The notes under the pieces were generated by a model, which was not told the origin of the DNA, did no database searches, and saw only the letters and a program-made list of their open reading frames with translations. A stretch of DNA of 64,000 nucleotides, from the NCBI GenBank assembly GCA_021521415.1, contig JAIQDT010003780.1, positions 186,001-250,000 on the forward strand, in the 5' to 3' direction. This document shows positions 33,053 to 44,532 of this stretch, one piece after another; within the stretch, counting starts at the first letter, position 1, and every line of letters starts with the position of its first letter. This DNA comes from Bidens hawaiensis. Lineage: Eukaryota; Streptophyta; Magnoliopsida; Asterales; Asteraceae. The translations under genes were made by a program, and so were the position numbers.

Positions 33053-34806
33053 TTACTCGTGATTCCTATTAAATTGATTAAACCCCATTGATGAAGATGC
33101 AAACTTGTTTAACTCTTGTTGTAGATTAAACGACACCGTTCTGTCATTTCTTGCTACTCCCAAAAAGTCCCTTGTTAGATCACCATCTCCAAATTCTCCG
33201 GCACCAGAGCCGGAGCCTTTGCCAGGTGGTTGTCCTTCAGGAGCATTCGCCGGAGCCGCCATCATCATCATTCTATCATTGTTTCTAGTTGAACTCATGA
33301 GCCCAAATGCGGTGTCATTTCCACCGGAGTTTGTGCTTCTTGTGGACCCCATTTGAGCTGCCTTTTGTAGGAGGGCAGTTGCCGACATGTTCCCCACTGG
33401 TGCCGGAGGTGAAACTGGTGGTAGGGTAGAACACATAATATTGTTTTGAGGTGTGGAACCACCAAAGTTAAACATGGAGTTTAACTGCATGTCCTTTTGT
33501 GCTTGTTGTTGTTGTTGGACTTCTTCTTCCTTTAAGGATAACCCTTGTGGTAATCCGTTGTATCTACCCAACCAATTCATCATCTCCGGTGGTAGCATAC
33601 CGCCATTGTTGTAGTTCGAGCTAGACGAGCCCATAAAATTTGAGTTGTTAGGGTTTTCAAGGTGGGGATTGTTAGGGTCTAACCACATTGGTAATCTTGG
33701 TTTTGCTCCATTGACATCAAGGTTATTATTCTCCATAAGTCCACCAAACATAGGTTGAAACTGTCCGTCACCGCCACCACCACCACTGCCACCAATGTTC
33801 GTCATCAACAAGTCATTCCGAAAGCCTAAGCTCCCCATGTTTGGAACCATTGGAAGTGATGCCATTCTTGAGTTTTCCTCCATTAGAGCATCACAAAATG
33901 CTCTATGTGTGATAAAGCTATCCTTCCTGTTAATTCATGCATATACACAAACATGCAAATCCACACACATTCATATCAAATCTAAATCGAAAACATGAAT
34001 AAACAACAAAAGAATGGACCCAGTAAGCTCGTAATAGAGTTACTTGTAAGGTCTAGAGACTCTGAAAGGATGAGATGAGTGCAAACCTTTCCTTATCCAG
34101 TACTGGATTAAGGGTTGGTGTTTTGAGCCGAGTTCTCACTTTAAAAAGAAGAACTCGGCGAAAAAACTCAAGAATGATAAACACAATACTCACCTTGAAA
34201 ATAGTGTGCCACAATCACATTTGTACTCTCTAGTACCACAAATCTTGCTATGTGCTTTCCAATCGGATTGAACCGCGTACTTCTTCGAACACTTTTCGCA
34301 TTTCCACTTCTTCTCTCCATGTTTCCGGCTATAATGCTTCTTAACTCCGGTGAGATCTCCGAGAGCTCGAGAAGGGTCATGATGAACACATGTCTTTTCT
34401 GGACATATGTACACTTTCTTCTTCAACACTTCATTCTTGTTTCTTTGCTTAAGTTTCCATGGCAAGTTGTGTCCCCTTCTATGAAGCTGCAAATTTTGGT
34501 CTCTTTGAAAACCCTTATTGCATATCTCGCATACAAATCGATTTGTAGCCATTAATGATGTAGGTGATAACGCTATCACCTCAGCTTCTGGATCTACACA
34601 TATTTGGTCATATCATTAAGAAAAGATTTGAAAAGTATTTAAATTGAGTAAAGATGAAGATGGGGTATTGTTTTACCTGGATTTCCAGCCTGATTACGCT
34701 TTCGTTTGGCCGAAATGGAGGAATTAGGGTTAGGGTTTGGAATGGGATCCTGGATGAAGGAGGTGAGGGAAGAAGGTGGCGATGAAAACCCATCACCGGA
34801 CATCAT
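33053..34806 (-). CDS. INDETERMINATE-DOMAIN (IDD) C2H2 zinc-finger transcription factor
   Basis: Three coding exons: 34806-34677, 34593-34194 and 33926-33053, with GT-AG introns; they sum to 1404 nt (467 aa). The start gives MMSGDGFSS, typical of the family. A nuclear-localisation motif KRKRN (34-38) precedes the ID domain with four zinc fingers: ZF1 C2H2 (63-85, CEIC...HRRGH), ZF2 C2H2 (105-135), ZF3 C2HC (140-162) and ZF4 (167-188), the last split by intron 2 as in other IDD genes. The C-terminal half is rich in Asn, Gly and Gln and has the conserved motifs MSATALLQKAAQMG (357-370) and LTRDFLGVA (427-435). IDD proteins are nuclear and, with DELLA and SCR/SHR GRAS partners, regulate root patterning, gibberellin response or metabolism. 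The motifs suggest the JACKDAW-like subgroup; the exact orthologue is not determined. Confidence 0.95.
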
Positions 34807-35270
34807 TTTGGTTGAATCTTTGATATAAAGGAACAAATATTGGTAAGTGATGGATAACAAAATATAGCTTCTAATCAATAATATACATGAACATGACCTT
34901 GAATATGAACATGAACATGAAGTGATGAAGAAGAAGATGATGATTATTGTTGAAATGAACTAATTAAAGTGTTCTTTAGAGATAAAGAACTTAACCAGAC
35001 ATCTATCTCTTCAATGGATTCTTGAAGAACAATAGATTAAGGTAGAAATTAAAGGGAACTTGTAACTAATATTTACAAGTAAACTATTAAGATGAAGATA
35101 AAGAGATGATGAACATGATGGATTATGAAGCTCAATTAGTGTTGCTGTTCAAAGATGTAAGAAAAGTAAAAAAAAGAAAGAAATTCCATGGATTTTTGGG
35201 TTGAGTTTTGAATCAAGTTGTGAGGCAGATTGTTCTGTCTTTTTGCCTTTGTTTGAATCATATATATCAC
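34807..35270 (-). promoter_or_regulatory. IDD leader region with several upstream ORFs
   Basis: A TATA-like GATATATATGATT on the minus strand (about 35267-35255) would give a leader of about 400 bases. Upstream ATGs open short frames: 35189-35136 (17 codons), 35116-35087 (9 codons) and others nearer the start, including ATGTTCATGTTC-type repeats around 34925-34880. All end before or overlap the region just upstream of the main start. Such uORFs commonly lower translation. Transcription start and splicing are unproven. Confidence 0.45.
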
Positions 35271-36578
35271 AGAGAAAAAAACACACACATGATAGCAACT
35301 TCAAAACAGAATATTTCTTGTTTCTCTCTCACATACATACACACACAGTGAGCGTGTGAGAGTGAGCTAGCCTTATCTTAGCACGGTTTCCATGTACACT
35401 ACGGCAGCCATGGACTCAATTTGACCACATCTTTTTAGCCCAAAATATCGGGTCTTGGAAGTTTGTAATATAAGTTTTCACTCAAATTTATGAAAGCAAT
35501 TGATTTAAATTCTATTTTTATAAATAATGAAGCTAACATGTAGCATAAAAACTAATTTAAATAATAGGTTTTCTTAAAGGATGGAATTGATGTGTAAGAG
35601 ACTCTTTTAATTCTCAAAATGAGGACAATAAATAATACAAAACAAAGTTGAAACTGAGACTGCAATATATACCATAACACTATGACAAGATGACAAACAA
35701 AAAACACCTCACTATATATTATCATGGTATCAACTACTTTGATGTTTTAGTATCTTAATTGTAGGTTTAAGGTGAAAATGAGTTCAAGACATGCATATAG
35801 TTAAAGCCAGGTGGCTCAATGGATTTAGGTCCCCCACTTCCATAGGGCTCCTAAAATTTAATGAAAAGTAACAAATTATAATGTGTGTAATTTTGGCTTT
35901 GCAATTGTTTGGCGATATGGTAATTTAAGCCTTTGATGTCTATAATTATACAAACACGTAGATGACACAGGAGTTATGTGATTGAAAACAAACTTTCTTA
36001 TGAAAATGATCACATTTTTGTTATGTGTTTTGTGCCTACAAAAAGATTGAGATGTCACTCGTTAAGCCTACAGTCGAGACTTGATGCAAGGAATGGGATC
36101 GAGGAAATTCACATCCTTTGATTGAGCTGAAATTTAATTTTTGATGAGAATAACACAGAGACATATAACATTCTATTAGCATATGATCATGTATGCAAGA
36201 AAGAAAACAAATATACGATGTAGGAGCGCCTAGAAGTCAAATTAAACTCATCATATAACTTTTCCATGTAGTTATGGTCCTCGATTATAGCGATACCGTG
36301 GATTGAGTTGTGCAAGTTTTGTATTTAAGCATTTGAAGAAGTATATGAGGACTGAGGTCCTAATGACAACCAATAAATTCCTAGACACCATTACGAATTT
36401 AAATACTTGGGATTACTTTGTAAAATTTAATTCAAGAAGGTTGTGTAGCATATGTATACTTATTATCATTGATTGTTCATGTCAAATAATTGAAGACACT
36501 ACTCTTGTACTTTGGTTTCTACTTATAAAAGCACCACATCTGAATATATAAACGTCCCGTGATCACAATTGAGACTAG

Positions 36579-36629
<51 letters not shown>

Positions 36630-37323
36630 TTTATTGAACTTATTGGTTATTACATTGATAGATTCAATTTGAATGATATATCACCTTCCTTGTTTTTCTT
36701 AAGAACAACTCATACACATACAGTTCGCTGCTTCATTATTTGTTTTAAGGTTTATAATCATCTGTGTCAAGTAATTGCTTAATGCGATTTAAACGTTAAC
36801 AACGTACCCTACTAGAATTGTATGCTCTAATATTATTATGATGAAAACTATCAACTGTTAAAGAAAGTTAATCATAGATTGCATGACAAACGAAATCTAA
36901 TTAATAACGAAATCAATGGTAGATTTAGAATACATGAAGGTTCACATCAATGATTTCTTACATCATATTCAAATTTAAGTGAAGAAGATATATAGGTATA
37001 CAATTCAAAGTAGATTTAAACCTTCATTTTGTTACTCGTCATTATAATTATATATAGGTATGCATAGATCAATGTTGATGTATATATAGATATATATATA
37101 TATATATACATGTTATGTAAGTTATAATACTTTAGAAATTAATAGATAATAAAGCAAGTCATTTAACCAACATTTCATTTTTATTTATTTTGGTCCTGAT
37201 ATCATTTTCACTTGTTTAATCCGTCCACCATTAAACCAACCGTTTTGCTAACTTTAGTGATTACTCATAATGCTTTTATAGTAGATAAAATCATAAAAAT
37301 TAAAATTATTAGTTTCAATTATT
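35271..37323. other. Intergenic region upstream of the IDD gene
   Basis: Holds the IDD promoter (CT-rich/AG-rich patch at about 35310-35370), a box-A-like GGTGGCTCAATGG at about 35811 without a B box, an (ATT)n microsatellite at 36580-36629, and AT-rich DNA. No gene seen. Confidence 0.4.
36580..36629 (+). repeat. (ATT)n microsatellite, about 16 copies
   Basis: Uninterrupted TTA/ATT triplets. Confidence 0.95.
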
Positions 37324-37340
37324 AATTGTTAAAAAGAAAT

Positions 37341-37739
37341 CATTATCATCATCATCATCGTACTCAGTATATCCCACCAATAGCAAAGCTATGGTAGGGT
37401 CTGAGGAGGGTAAGATGTAGACAGCCTTACCTCTACCCCATGGGGATAGAGAGGCTGCTTCCGGTGAGACCCCCGGCTCGATAGTAGTTTTGCATCAAGC
37501 CTTGGACATATTACATAAGGCACATAGCACTCAATCATCGGGACGCCGGCTGATTGGTGCATGTACCCGTGTGTTTCGGCTATCAAAGCCACCACATGAT
37601 GCCTGATTAACCTTCCATCACTTTTAACGTTATTTTCACAAAATTAGTAAAATAACGTCAAAATTAGTGCAATTTTACTTTTGCCCACCCGAGGGTTCAC
37701 ACATATATACATTATATGCGCGCACCGCAAGCAGGGCAC
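37341..37739 (-). mobile_element. SINE-like retroposon with 17-bp target duplication
   Basis: A 399-bp non-coding unit flanked by an exact 17-bp direct repeat AATTGTTAAAAAGAAAT (37324-37340 and 37740-37756), as made by target-primed reverse transcription. Read on the minus strand it ends GGGATATACTGAGTACGATG plus GATGATGATG, and its 3' half (GTAGAGGTAAGGCTGTCTAC, ACCCTCCTCAGACCC) resembles the plant Au-SINE 3' region and its LINE partners. No clear tRNA-type A and B boxes were found at its 5' end. Further copies lie at about 57401-57785 and, partial, 59430-59510. Confidence 0.75.
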
Positions 37740-37756
37740 AATTGTTAAAAAGAAAT

Positions 37757-38627
37757 AAAGTTTTATATTAGGTTCATGATATTGGGAGAAGCTAAGCCGT
37801 AACACATTATTATGCAAACATATATTAAATTTGCAAAATATTAACCAACGATAAGAAAATTCTTTTTCGGAAATACCAAAGTTCAATCGCTGTTTGTTTA
37901 ATTCGAACCTAAAGTTTGATATTGACATTTATAATTTACTTTTAATATCAAATTCCTTGTTGCCTACATTATTAGTATCAATTAAAAACGATAATTAAGT
38001 ATGAGAAAAGAATGATGGTTAGGTTAAACTTCACAGTCAATCAAGTGGGCACTAATATAATATATATATCAAGTATGAGCATGGGGAATATTTAAATATT
38101 ATCTGATCACAAAAAGTAGATGCAGGTACAGATTGGGTAAACCAATCCAAAACCGAGCCGTGTTTAATAAAACCGGCCTTGGTTTGGAACGCCCATAACA
38201 TAGGCCATTCCTAAGAAATAAGACTATAAGAGCATCACTTTTGCAACACGTACAACCATTTTTATTATAAACCGTCAACTTAACATGTCGTATCAGATTT
38301 TAACCTAACCTATAGAAACCTTTATTTATGCTTCAATGGTTAATCACATATCCTTGATTCAAACCGTGACCTCGCTACCTACTTTATTTAATCTATATTA
38401 GCATGAGTTGAGTGAGGCCTGCTCTCAGTTGTTTGTCGTTGTTCTTGCTAAGAAACTGGTGGTGTCAAGATGGTACCACTACAAATTATGTTTTGTAACT
38501 TCTATTTGTAAATTTAGATTGTGCCATATGAGCATCACTGAAGATGCTCTAAAAGGAGACATGCATGGACCCATTGCCTGTTCTATAAACTTTCATTTTA
38601 GGCTTTTAGCATGGTTGTAATAGAGCC
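37757..38627. other. Spacer
   Basis: AT-rich, with a CCAAAACCGAGCC-type hAT-miniature remnant (about 38146-38190). No gene. Confidence 0.4.
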
Positions 38628-38648
38628 TAAGGTGATGTTTGTTTTTGC

Positions 38649-39655
38649 TTCAAACATCTTCAGGAGAGTAATGTCTGCAGGCGCGCAGACAATCAGCTGT
38701 GAAGTCAGTTTGTTTTTTTAAAAGAATAAGATCTGCAAACAGCTTATAACTTCTTAAAACAAAAGCTATTGAAACATGCTTCAAACGTCTTCATCCTCCA
38801 CAACCGGTCGTCCAGCCCTTCCAACCCTAGCCACCGCCTCCGTCGCTCCTCCACTCGCCGGCAGCCATCGCCACCGCCTCTGCTCCTCCAGGTACACTCC
38901 TTCTCTTCCTCTCTCCCTTGGTTCCGGTCGCCATAACCACCGCCATACCGCCTCCTGCTCTCTCCCTTGGTTCGGTCGCCATACCGCCGCCATAACCACC
39001 GTTCGACCACCTCCGTCAACCCCCCGCTGCTTCATCATTAAACCGTTCGACCACCGCCGTTCGACCACCTCGTTCTGGTGGTTGTGTTTTGGGCTGATTT
39101 GGTCTGCTTATATAAATTGAAAGAGTCGAGAAGTTTTATCGTGATTCATACAATCCGTTCAGTTTCTCTCTCAAACATCAATTTTGTTCATCTTCTGTTA
39201 ATTTAGGGTTTTGATTCTTGAATCCGTTTGTTTTCCAGTTTTAGTCTTTATGATTGTTGTAATCAGTAGATAGATTCTAGTGTACCAGATGTGCTATAAG
39301 TGTGTATTTTAGAGTTTGATTGTCTGGTTGTTTTTGTTTGAGAGTTGTTGAAGATTTATGAAATTGGTAGTAGTTTTCAGAGATATATGGCAAGATTGGT
39401 AGTAGTTTTCAGAGAAGTCAACATATATAAATGATTTCTTTTATTTTGGTCCATAAACTTTCGTCTTTAGGAAAATACATTTTAAGAAAAAAGAGTGTGT
39501 CGGTTTATGGTATTTGACCCAAACCACCTTTGATTTGTTTTTGTTAAGCCATTTGTTTTTGTTATGGTATTTGAGTATTGTGAACCCATGATTGTTTTTG
39601 TTATGCTATTTGAGTATTGTGAACAAATGATTGTTAAGAATATATATAATTGTAG
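38649..39655 (+). other. 5' region of the Harbinger element
   Basis: Subterminal sequence, then a C-rich tract (38770-39070) with CCGCC/CCACCGCC words, a possible TATA box CTTATATAAATTG (about 39107) and a likely leader up to ORF1. TTGTTATG(G/C)TATTTGAGTATTG occurs twice (about 39556 and 39600). The open frames in the C-rich tract on both strands look like composition artefacts. Confidence 0.45.
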
Positions 39656-40629
39656 ATGGAAACTAATGATGGTCGACAACAATGGACGGATGACGCAATT
39701 AAATGTTTATTAGAAACATGTCTTGAAGAAATTGGGCGGGTAGGTAGAAATGGACAAAGCTTGCGCAGAGAGTCTTGGGTTATATTAGGAAAGAAACTCA
39801 AGGAACAATTTCACATGGATTTGAGTCAAAAGCAAATTAGAAATGCTTTTGATACCATGAAATCAAAATATGTAGGATGGTGTTATTTGCGAAACAAGAC
39901 TGGAAATCTTTACAACCCAGAAACAAACATGTTCACTTTAACGCCTCAGGAATGGAAAGATTTTAAGAAGGTGTATATTTCTTTATGTTTTTAGTATTGT
40001 GTTATATTTTAGAGTGAAAAGTATAAATTATAGTCCATATTAATTTGGCGCAGGGTCACCCGAGGGCAATGTCATTAAAAACACGCCCGTTGCCTCATCT
40101 TGACCTTCACATAGCTTTGTTCGAAGGGCTTAGTGCTACAGGTGGTAATCAATGGACATCTACTCAAACATCTGGAGTTTCATCATCCCCACATGTCCAA
40201 ACACTTCAGATACAAGATGGTAGCTTTTGTAATCCGGAAGATGATGATGGAGACTCTCATGAACAAAGCTTTCAAAATGATGATGAAGTTTCTTCCAATA
40301 ATAAGGGTCAAACTTCTAATCATAATGAAGCTAGGCGTAACAAAAAAGCCAAAACCTCTAAAACCACCATTACCCTAGATGATTTAGCGAAAGATATGCA
40401 ACAAGCACTCAAGCATATGGTGAAAAGCACAGGGCCATCAACTGACGAATGTTATGATAAGTTGAAATTAGTTGGCTTAGAGCCTATAGATCCCTTGTTT
40501 TTGGCAGCATTTAACATTTTTGGTCAGTCGATACAAATGAGACAAGCGTGGATGACATTGCCATCAGACCCTGAGGTGTTGAAAGGGTGGATTAAGATGA
40601 CCGGGACGACATTAGGAATGTTTAAGTAG
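39656..40629 (+). CDS. Harbinger ORF1, Myb/SANT-like DNA-binding protein
   Basis: Accessory transposition protein; in the PIF/Pong group ORF1 binds DNA and is needed with the transposase. Two exons, 39656-39970 and 40054-40629, separated by a GT-AG intron; 315 + 576 nt give 296 aa. Residues about 8-105 are a Myb/SANT-like domain with conserved tryptophans (QQWTDDAIKCLLETC, ESWVILGKKL, KYVGWCYLRNKTGN). Exon 2 starts GHPRAMSLKTRPLP and continues with an acidic Ser/Asn-rich linker, a Lys patch (RRNKKAKTSKT) and a Leu-rich C-terminus (AFNIFGQSIQMRQAWMTL). No stop or frameshift is visible. The same family was domesticated in host L10-interacting MYB proteins, but the position between the TIRs makes the transposon gene the right call. 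Confidence 0.85.
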
Positions 40630-40634
40630 GGAGA

Positions 40635-40784
40635 GTGATTTGTAGTATGTCGGTATTTGTAGTGGATGACATTGGTCAGTCGGTATTTGTCTTTTGGTGT
40701 GATTTGTAGTATGTCGGTATTTGTAGTGGATGACATTGGTCAGTCGGTTTTTGTCTTTTGGTGTGATTTGTAGTATGTGATTCG
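40635..40784 (+). repeat. 64-bp tandem duplication between the Harbinger ORFs
   Basis: GTGATTTGTAGTATGTCGGT ... CTTTTG occurs at 40635-40698 and 40699-40762 (one mismatch seen), with a truncated third start at 40763. It lies in the ORF1 3' UTR or spacer. Confidence 0.9.
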
Positions 40785-41641
40785 TATTATATGAACCTTT
40801 ATTTGCTTTGTATTTTGAACAATTATTGTACTACTTTGAACTATTATGTTTGCAATTAGGCCTTTCTTATATTCAATTTTCAACATAAACATTTTGCTCT
40901 TATTCGACAGGTTTATCATGGATTATAATCAAAAGTTATTGCTCCTCATTGTGATGTTCTTATATCTTCGATACTTTTGGCCGAGAAATCACAAAAGAAA
41001 AAGAGATAACACTTCGGTTATGTCTGGACACCATTTTACTTTAGAGCTGTTGCGTGGGAACAATCAACAAAGCATTGAACTCCTTCGTATGTCACGTGAT
41101 TCATTTGTTCGACTTTGCACACATTTTAGAGTGAAAGGTTGGTTAAAAGATAGCAAACACATCTCCGTTGAAGAAAAAATGGCTATGTTTCTGATGATGC
41201 TCGGTCACAATCAACGGTTTTCCGTTATTAAACGTAGATTTCAACACTCGAAACAAATAATTCATAAGTATTTTCATGAAGTGTTGGCAACAATGATGGA
41301 GTTTGCTAAAGAGGTTATAGTACCAACATCTAATCCAGATACTCCAAGACGTAATAAAAGATTACGAAGAGTTTTTAAGGTACGTCCTAAAAGTCCTATT
41401 GTGATCTCTTTCCATGTATATTATTAACGATTAAATTCTATATAGGGAGCGATTGGTGCACTTGATGGAACTTTGATACATGCCATTGTCCCTGTTCATA
41501 AACAACATTTGTATAGAGGAAGAGGAAAAGGCGAGTGCTATCAAAATGTTTTGGCCATTTGTGACTTCAATATGGTATTTACCTTTCTGGTGGCCGGATG
41601 GGAAGGAGTAGCACATGATTCTAGAATATTGTCTGAATCTT

Positions 41642-44358
41642 TGTGACAATCGTCAATTTCAGGTTAACTCCGTTAACTCAACTCCGTCAATTCAAACTTT
41701 AAGATCGTTAAATCTATAACGCACACTTCATTACATTTAAACTAGGGTTTAAATGACGCTTAACACTTACTACATGTGTAGTCTTTCGGGATTTGCACCG
41801 AAACGCAAACGAGTTGACGCAAACGATTGATAAATGAACGAAAAACGTCAAAACAATAATTATGTGATAATTATGTGTTAGATATATGTGTGTTACTTGA
41901 TTATGTTATGTGGAATGTTAAACAAGAAACAAGAACCAATTAGTTAGGCTAGAGATGTAACACTTGGAAGTAGAGGGACTAGAGTGTAACTTGTATAATT
42001 ATAAATATAACCTTAACTACAAACCCTACTTATTTTCTTTTCTTTTCCCCCCACACCACAAACCCCGATCGGCCCTCCCTTTGTTCTCACGGCTGCCGTC
42101 CACAAGAACACACACATATACACATCAAATCAAGTGATTAATCCAAGAACTAGGTGCTAGGAAGGTATAATTGATCATCCTTTACCTTCTTGTTGTTTAA
42201 TTTTGATGTTTAATGGGTTAAGTACAAACCCTAGGCAGCCGATTTTGTTCATGTATATGGTTAATATGATTGTTGTTATTTGGATAATGAATTGATAACT
42301 AGATTGATGTTGTTGCATGATTCATTGTTGTCTTTGATTTGAGTTAAAACACAAACCCTAATCTTGTATGTATGGTGTAATTGAGATGCATGGATAGTAG
42401 TATTAGTGTCTAGCATGTTATATGATTTATTTGTGATCCATGGCTAGTGAAATTGTTAAGTTTTGATGTGAACAGAATCTGGGCAGAATGTGTATACGAT
42501 GTTTAAATGACTGTAACGAAGTGTAAACGTAAAAATTGGTTGAGATTGTGGGTACTGCAGTAAACTAGGTTGAGTCTAGTTTCCATGAAGTATAAGTTTG
42601 TAATTTTTGGACAAGTAGAAGTGTACTTTTATTATTTTACAAAAACGTGGTGCAAAGCTGAGCTGTTAGACCTGCTGTTAGGTTAAGTTGTAAATGTTAT
42701 ATCTCATGAACCACGAGGCCAATTGGGTTGGTTCCACTTCTGGAAGTTGACTCATTGAGTTAGGAACCAAACCCAAGTGGTCTTGCATTTATTGGATTTT
42801 TCGTTTAACGGGAATTGCAAATAACATTCTGTTGCGCATGAATCTGACTGATATGAGTTTGCTGTAATGTTTTGGTCATTATAAGAAAAATATGTGGAAT
42901 AAAAATAAGATAAAATATGTTCTGGAAACCTAAGATATGTATGCTTCTGTGGTGATTTTTGGTGAATTAATTGAGACGTTATGATCGGTGAAATAGTACA
43001 ATCTTTCAAGTAGAAATTCTGTCATAATGAAACTAACTGCTGAGTTGTGTAAAAATGCATGAAATATGATAGTTTTTATATATTTGTTATGTTTTGACCA
43101 AAATACCCTTGCGGGGAATAGTTGCTAATTGATTGCCATGAATTGACCAAATTGCCCTTATGGGGAATAATGGTTAGTTAATTTTGTTTGTTGACCAAAA
43201 TGCCCTTACGGGGATAATTGCTAGTAAAGTATGTTATTAGTACGTGACACGAAAGTAATTGCTCACTCATGTATCGTATCACAATTGTACTTGTTTAAGT
43301 CACACACGATTCACAAACGAAACACGAAATCTGTTACGTGCATAGGTATTATGTGCCGAGTCTAGAGACTCGTTAAACGTACCGATACTTAGAAAATCTC
43401 TTTGTTATTTAGAACGCTAGAGAGTTTCTACGACGCGCATCACTTGGTGATCTATATCGGGATATTCTTCGCAAACAGTGAGTTTCACTTACCCCGCTCT
43501 TTGAACTGTTTTCAAACGTTTTTCACTTGGGGGAGATAACATACTCCGATAAACGCATTTTCTGAGATAAACGCATATTTAAGATTTTGTTAAAAATTAT
43601 ATATCACTTGTAAAGGCTAAGCGGCAAACGTAACATTTGAAGTCCCACACATCGAACCGGTTAATTATTTGGAATAGCGAGTCACTGTTGAGTAGTACTA
43701 CTGGGTTTGACAAACCCCACCCGACGCTAAGCTCAACTGGAGGTTGAGTGGGTGTAATTTTGGCTAACACTTACCATGGTCTGGGTTGACCTGGTGACGG
43801 GCACTTGATAAACAGTCAGCTTCGGTCTCGAACCACTTAGCGATACTTGTTGTATAGATTAGCTACCTATCGATATATAATTTGACGTAACACTATCTGG
43901 TAATGCAAAACACTTAAACGCCGTAACGTGGTTACGCAACACTTAAACGCCGTAACGTGGTTACGCAACACTTAAACGCCGTAACGTGGTTACGCAACAC
44001 TGAAACGCCGTAACGAGGTTACGCAAAACGCTAAACGATTTATCTTATATAACTTGTGAACTCACCAACCTTGTGTTGACACTTTTAGTATGTTATTCTC
44101 AGGTAGCCGAGGCGGTGCGCGCGGTTTAGGAGCATGCATTAAATGAAAACACTTTTATTCTGCAAACTTATTTTTAACAGTTATCTTTGGTTTTAAGTCG
44201 TCCTGCGTGACGCAGCTTTTGAATTAAGGTTTTTACGCTTCCGCACTTATTTTGCATTTAAACGTTTTTATGGTTTGATTATAACTGATGATTCCGATCC
44301 TGCCAGTTCACACCCTCTGACGGTAAAACTCCGTTAGTGGATTTTGAGGGTTGTGACA
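41642..44358 (+). repeat. 5' LTR, 2717 bp
   Basis: Starts TGTGACAATCGTCAATTTC and ends GAGGGTTGTGACA. It contains a TATAAATATAACC motif (about 42000) followed by a CT-rich leader, three copies of a TTGACCAAAATGCCCTTACGG-like phrase (about 43096-43215) and four 29-bp repeats (43911-44026). No coding sequence; the 85-codon open frame on the minus strand recurs unchanged in the 3' LTR and is not meaningful. Confidence 0.93.
43911..44026 (+). repeat. 29-bp tandem array in the 5' LTR, 4 units
   Basis: Unit CACTTAAACGCCGTAACGTG plus GTTACGCAA; the last unit is a variant (CACTGAAACGCCGTAACGAG). Each unit contains the palindrome CGTAACGTGGTTACG. The 3' LTR has five units at 52283-52427. Confidence 0.95.
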
Positions 44359-44361
44359 GAT

Positions 44362-44374
44362 TGGTATCAGAGCC
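44362..44374 (+). promoter_or_regulatory. Primer-binding site, tRNA-Met(i) type
   Basis: TGGTATCAGAGCC three bases after the LTR end is the standard PBS complementary to initiator methionine tRNA, which primes minus-strand synthesis in many plant LTR elements. Confidence 0.93.
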
Positions 44375-44532
44375 ATTGGTTATAGCGAACTAGAAGCTGC
44401 ATGCATACTAGACTATAACCGCGACGACCCATTAGTTATAATGATACGCACTGCATAGGTTTGTGTAGTCTGGTAATCTTATCTCTTTATCTCTTTCACT
44501 CATACGCGCGCATACACGGCTTACCTGTAGGA

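Noticed and set aside
35805..35860. A-box match GGTGGCTCAATGG as tRNA or SINE head
   Set aside because: No B box follows within the expected distance.
38744..39120. Open frames on both strands in a C-rich tract
   Set aside because: Composition artefact in the Harbinger 5' region; Pro/Thr/Ser or Arg/Gly runs, no start context or relation to ORF1.
42752..43009. Identical 85-codon frames in both LTRs (also 51125-51382)
   Set aside because: Identity follows from LTR duplication, not coding constraint.
43911..44026. Regular 29-bp direct repeats that look like a CRISPR array
   Set aside because: Units are contiguous without spacers, lie in an LTR of a plant retrotransposon and recur in the other LTR.
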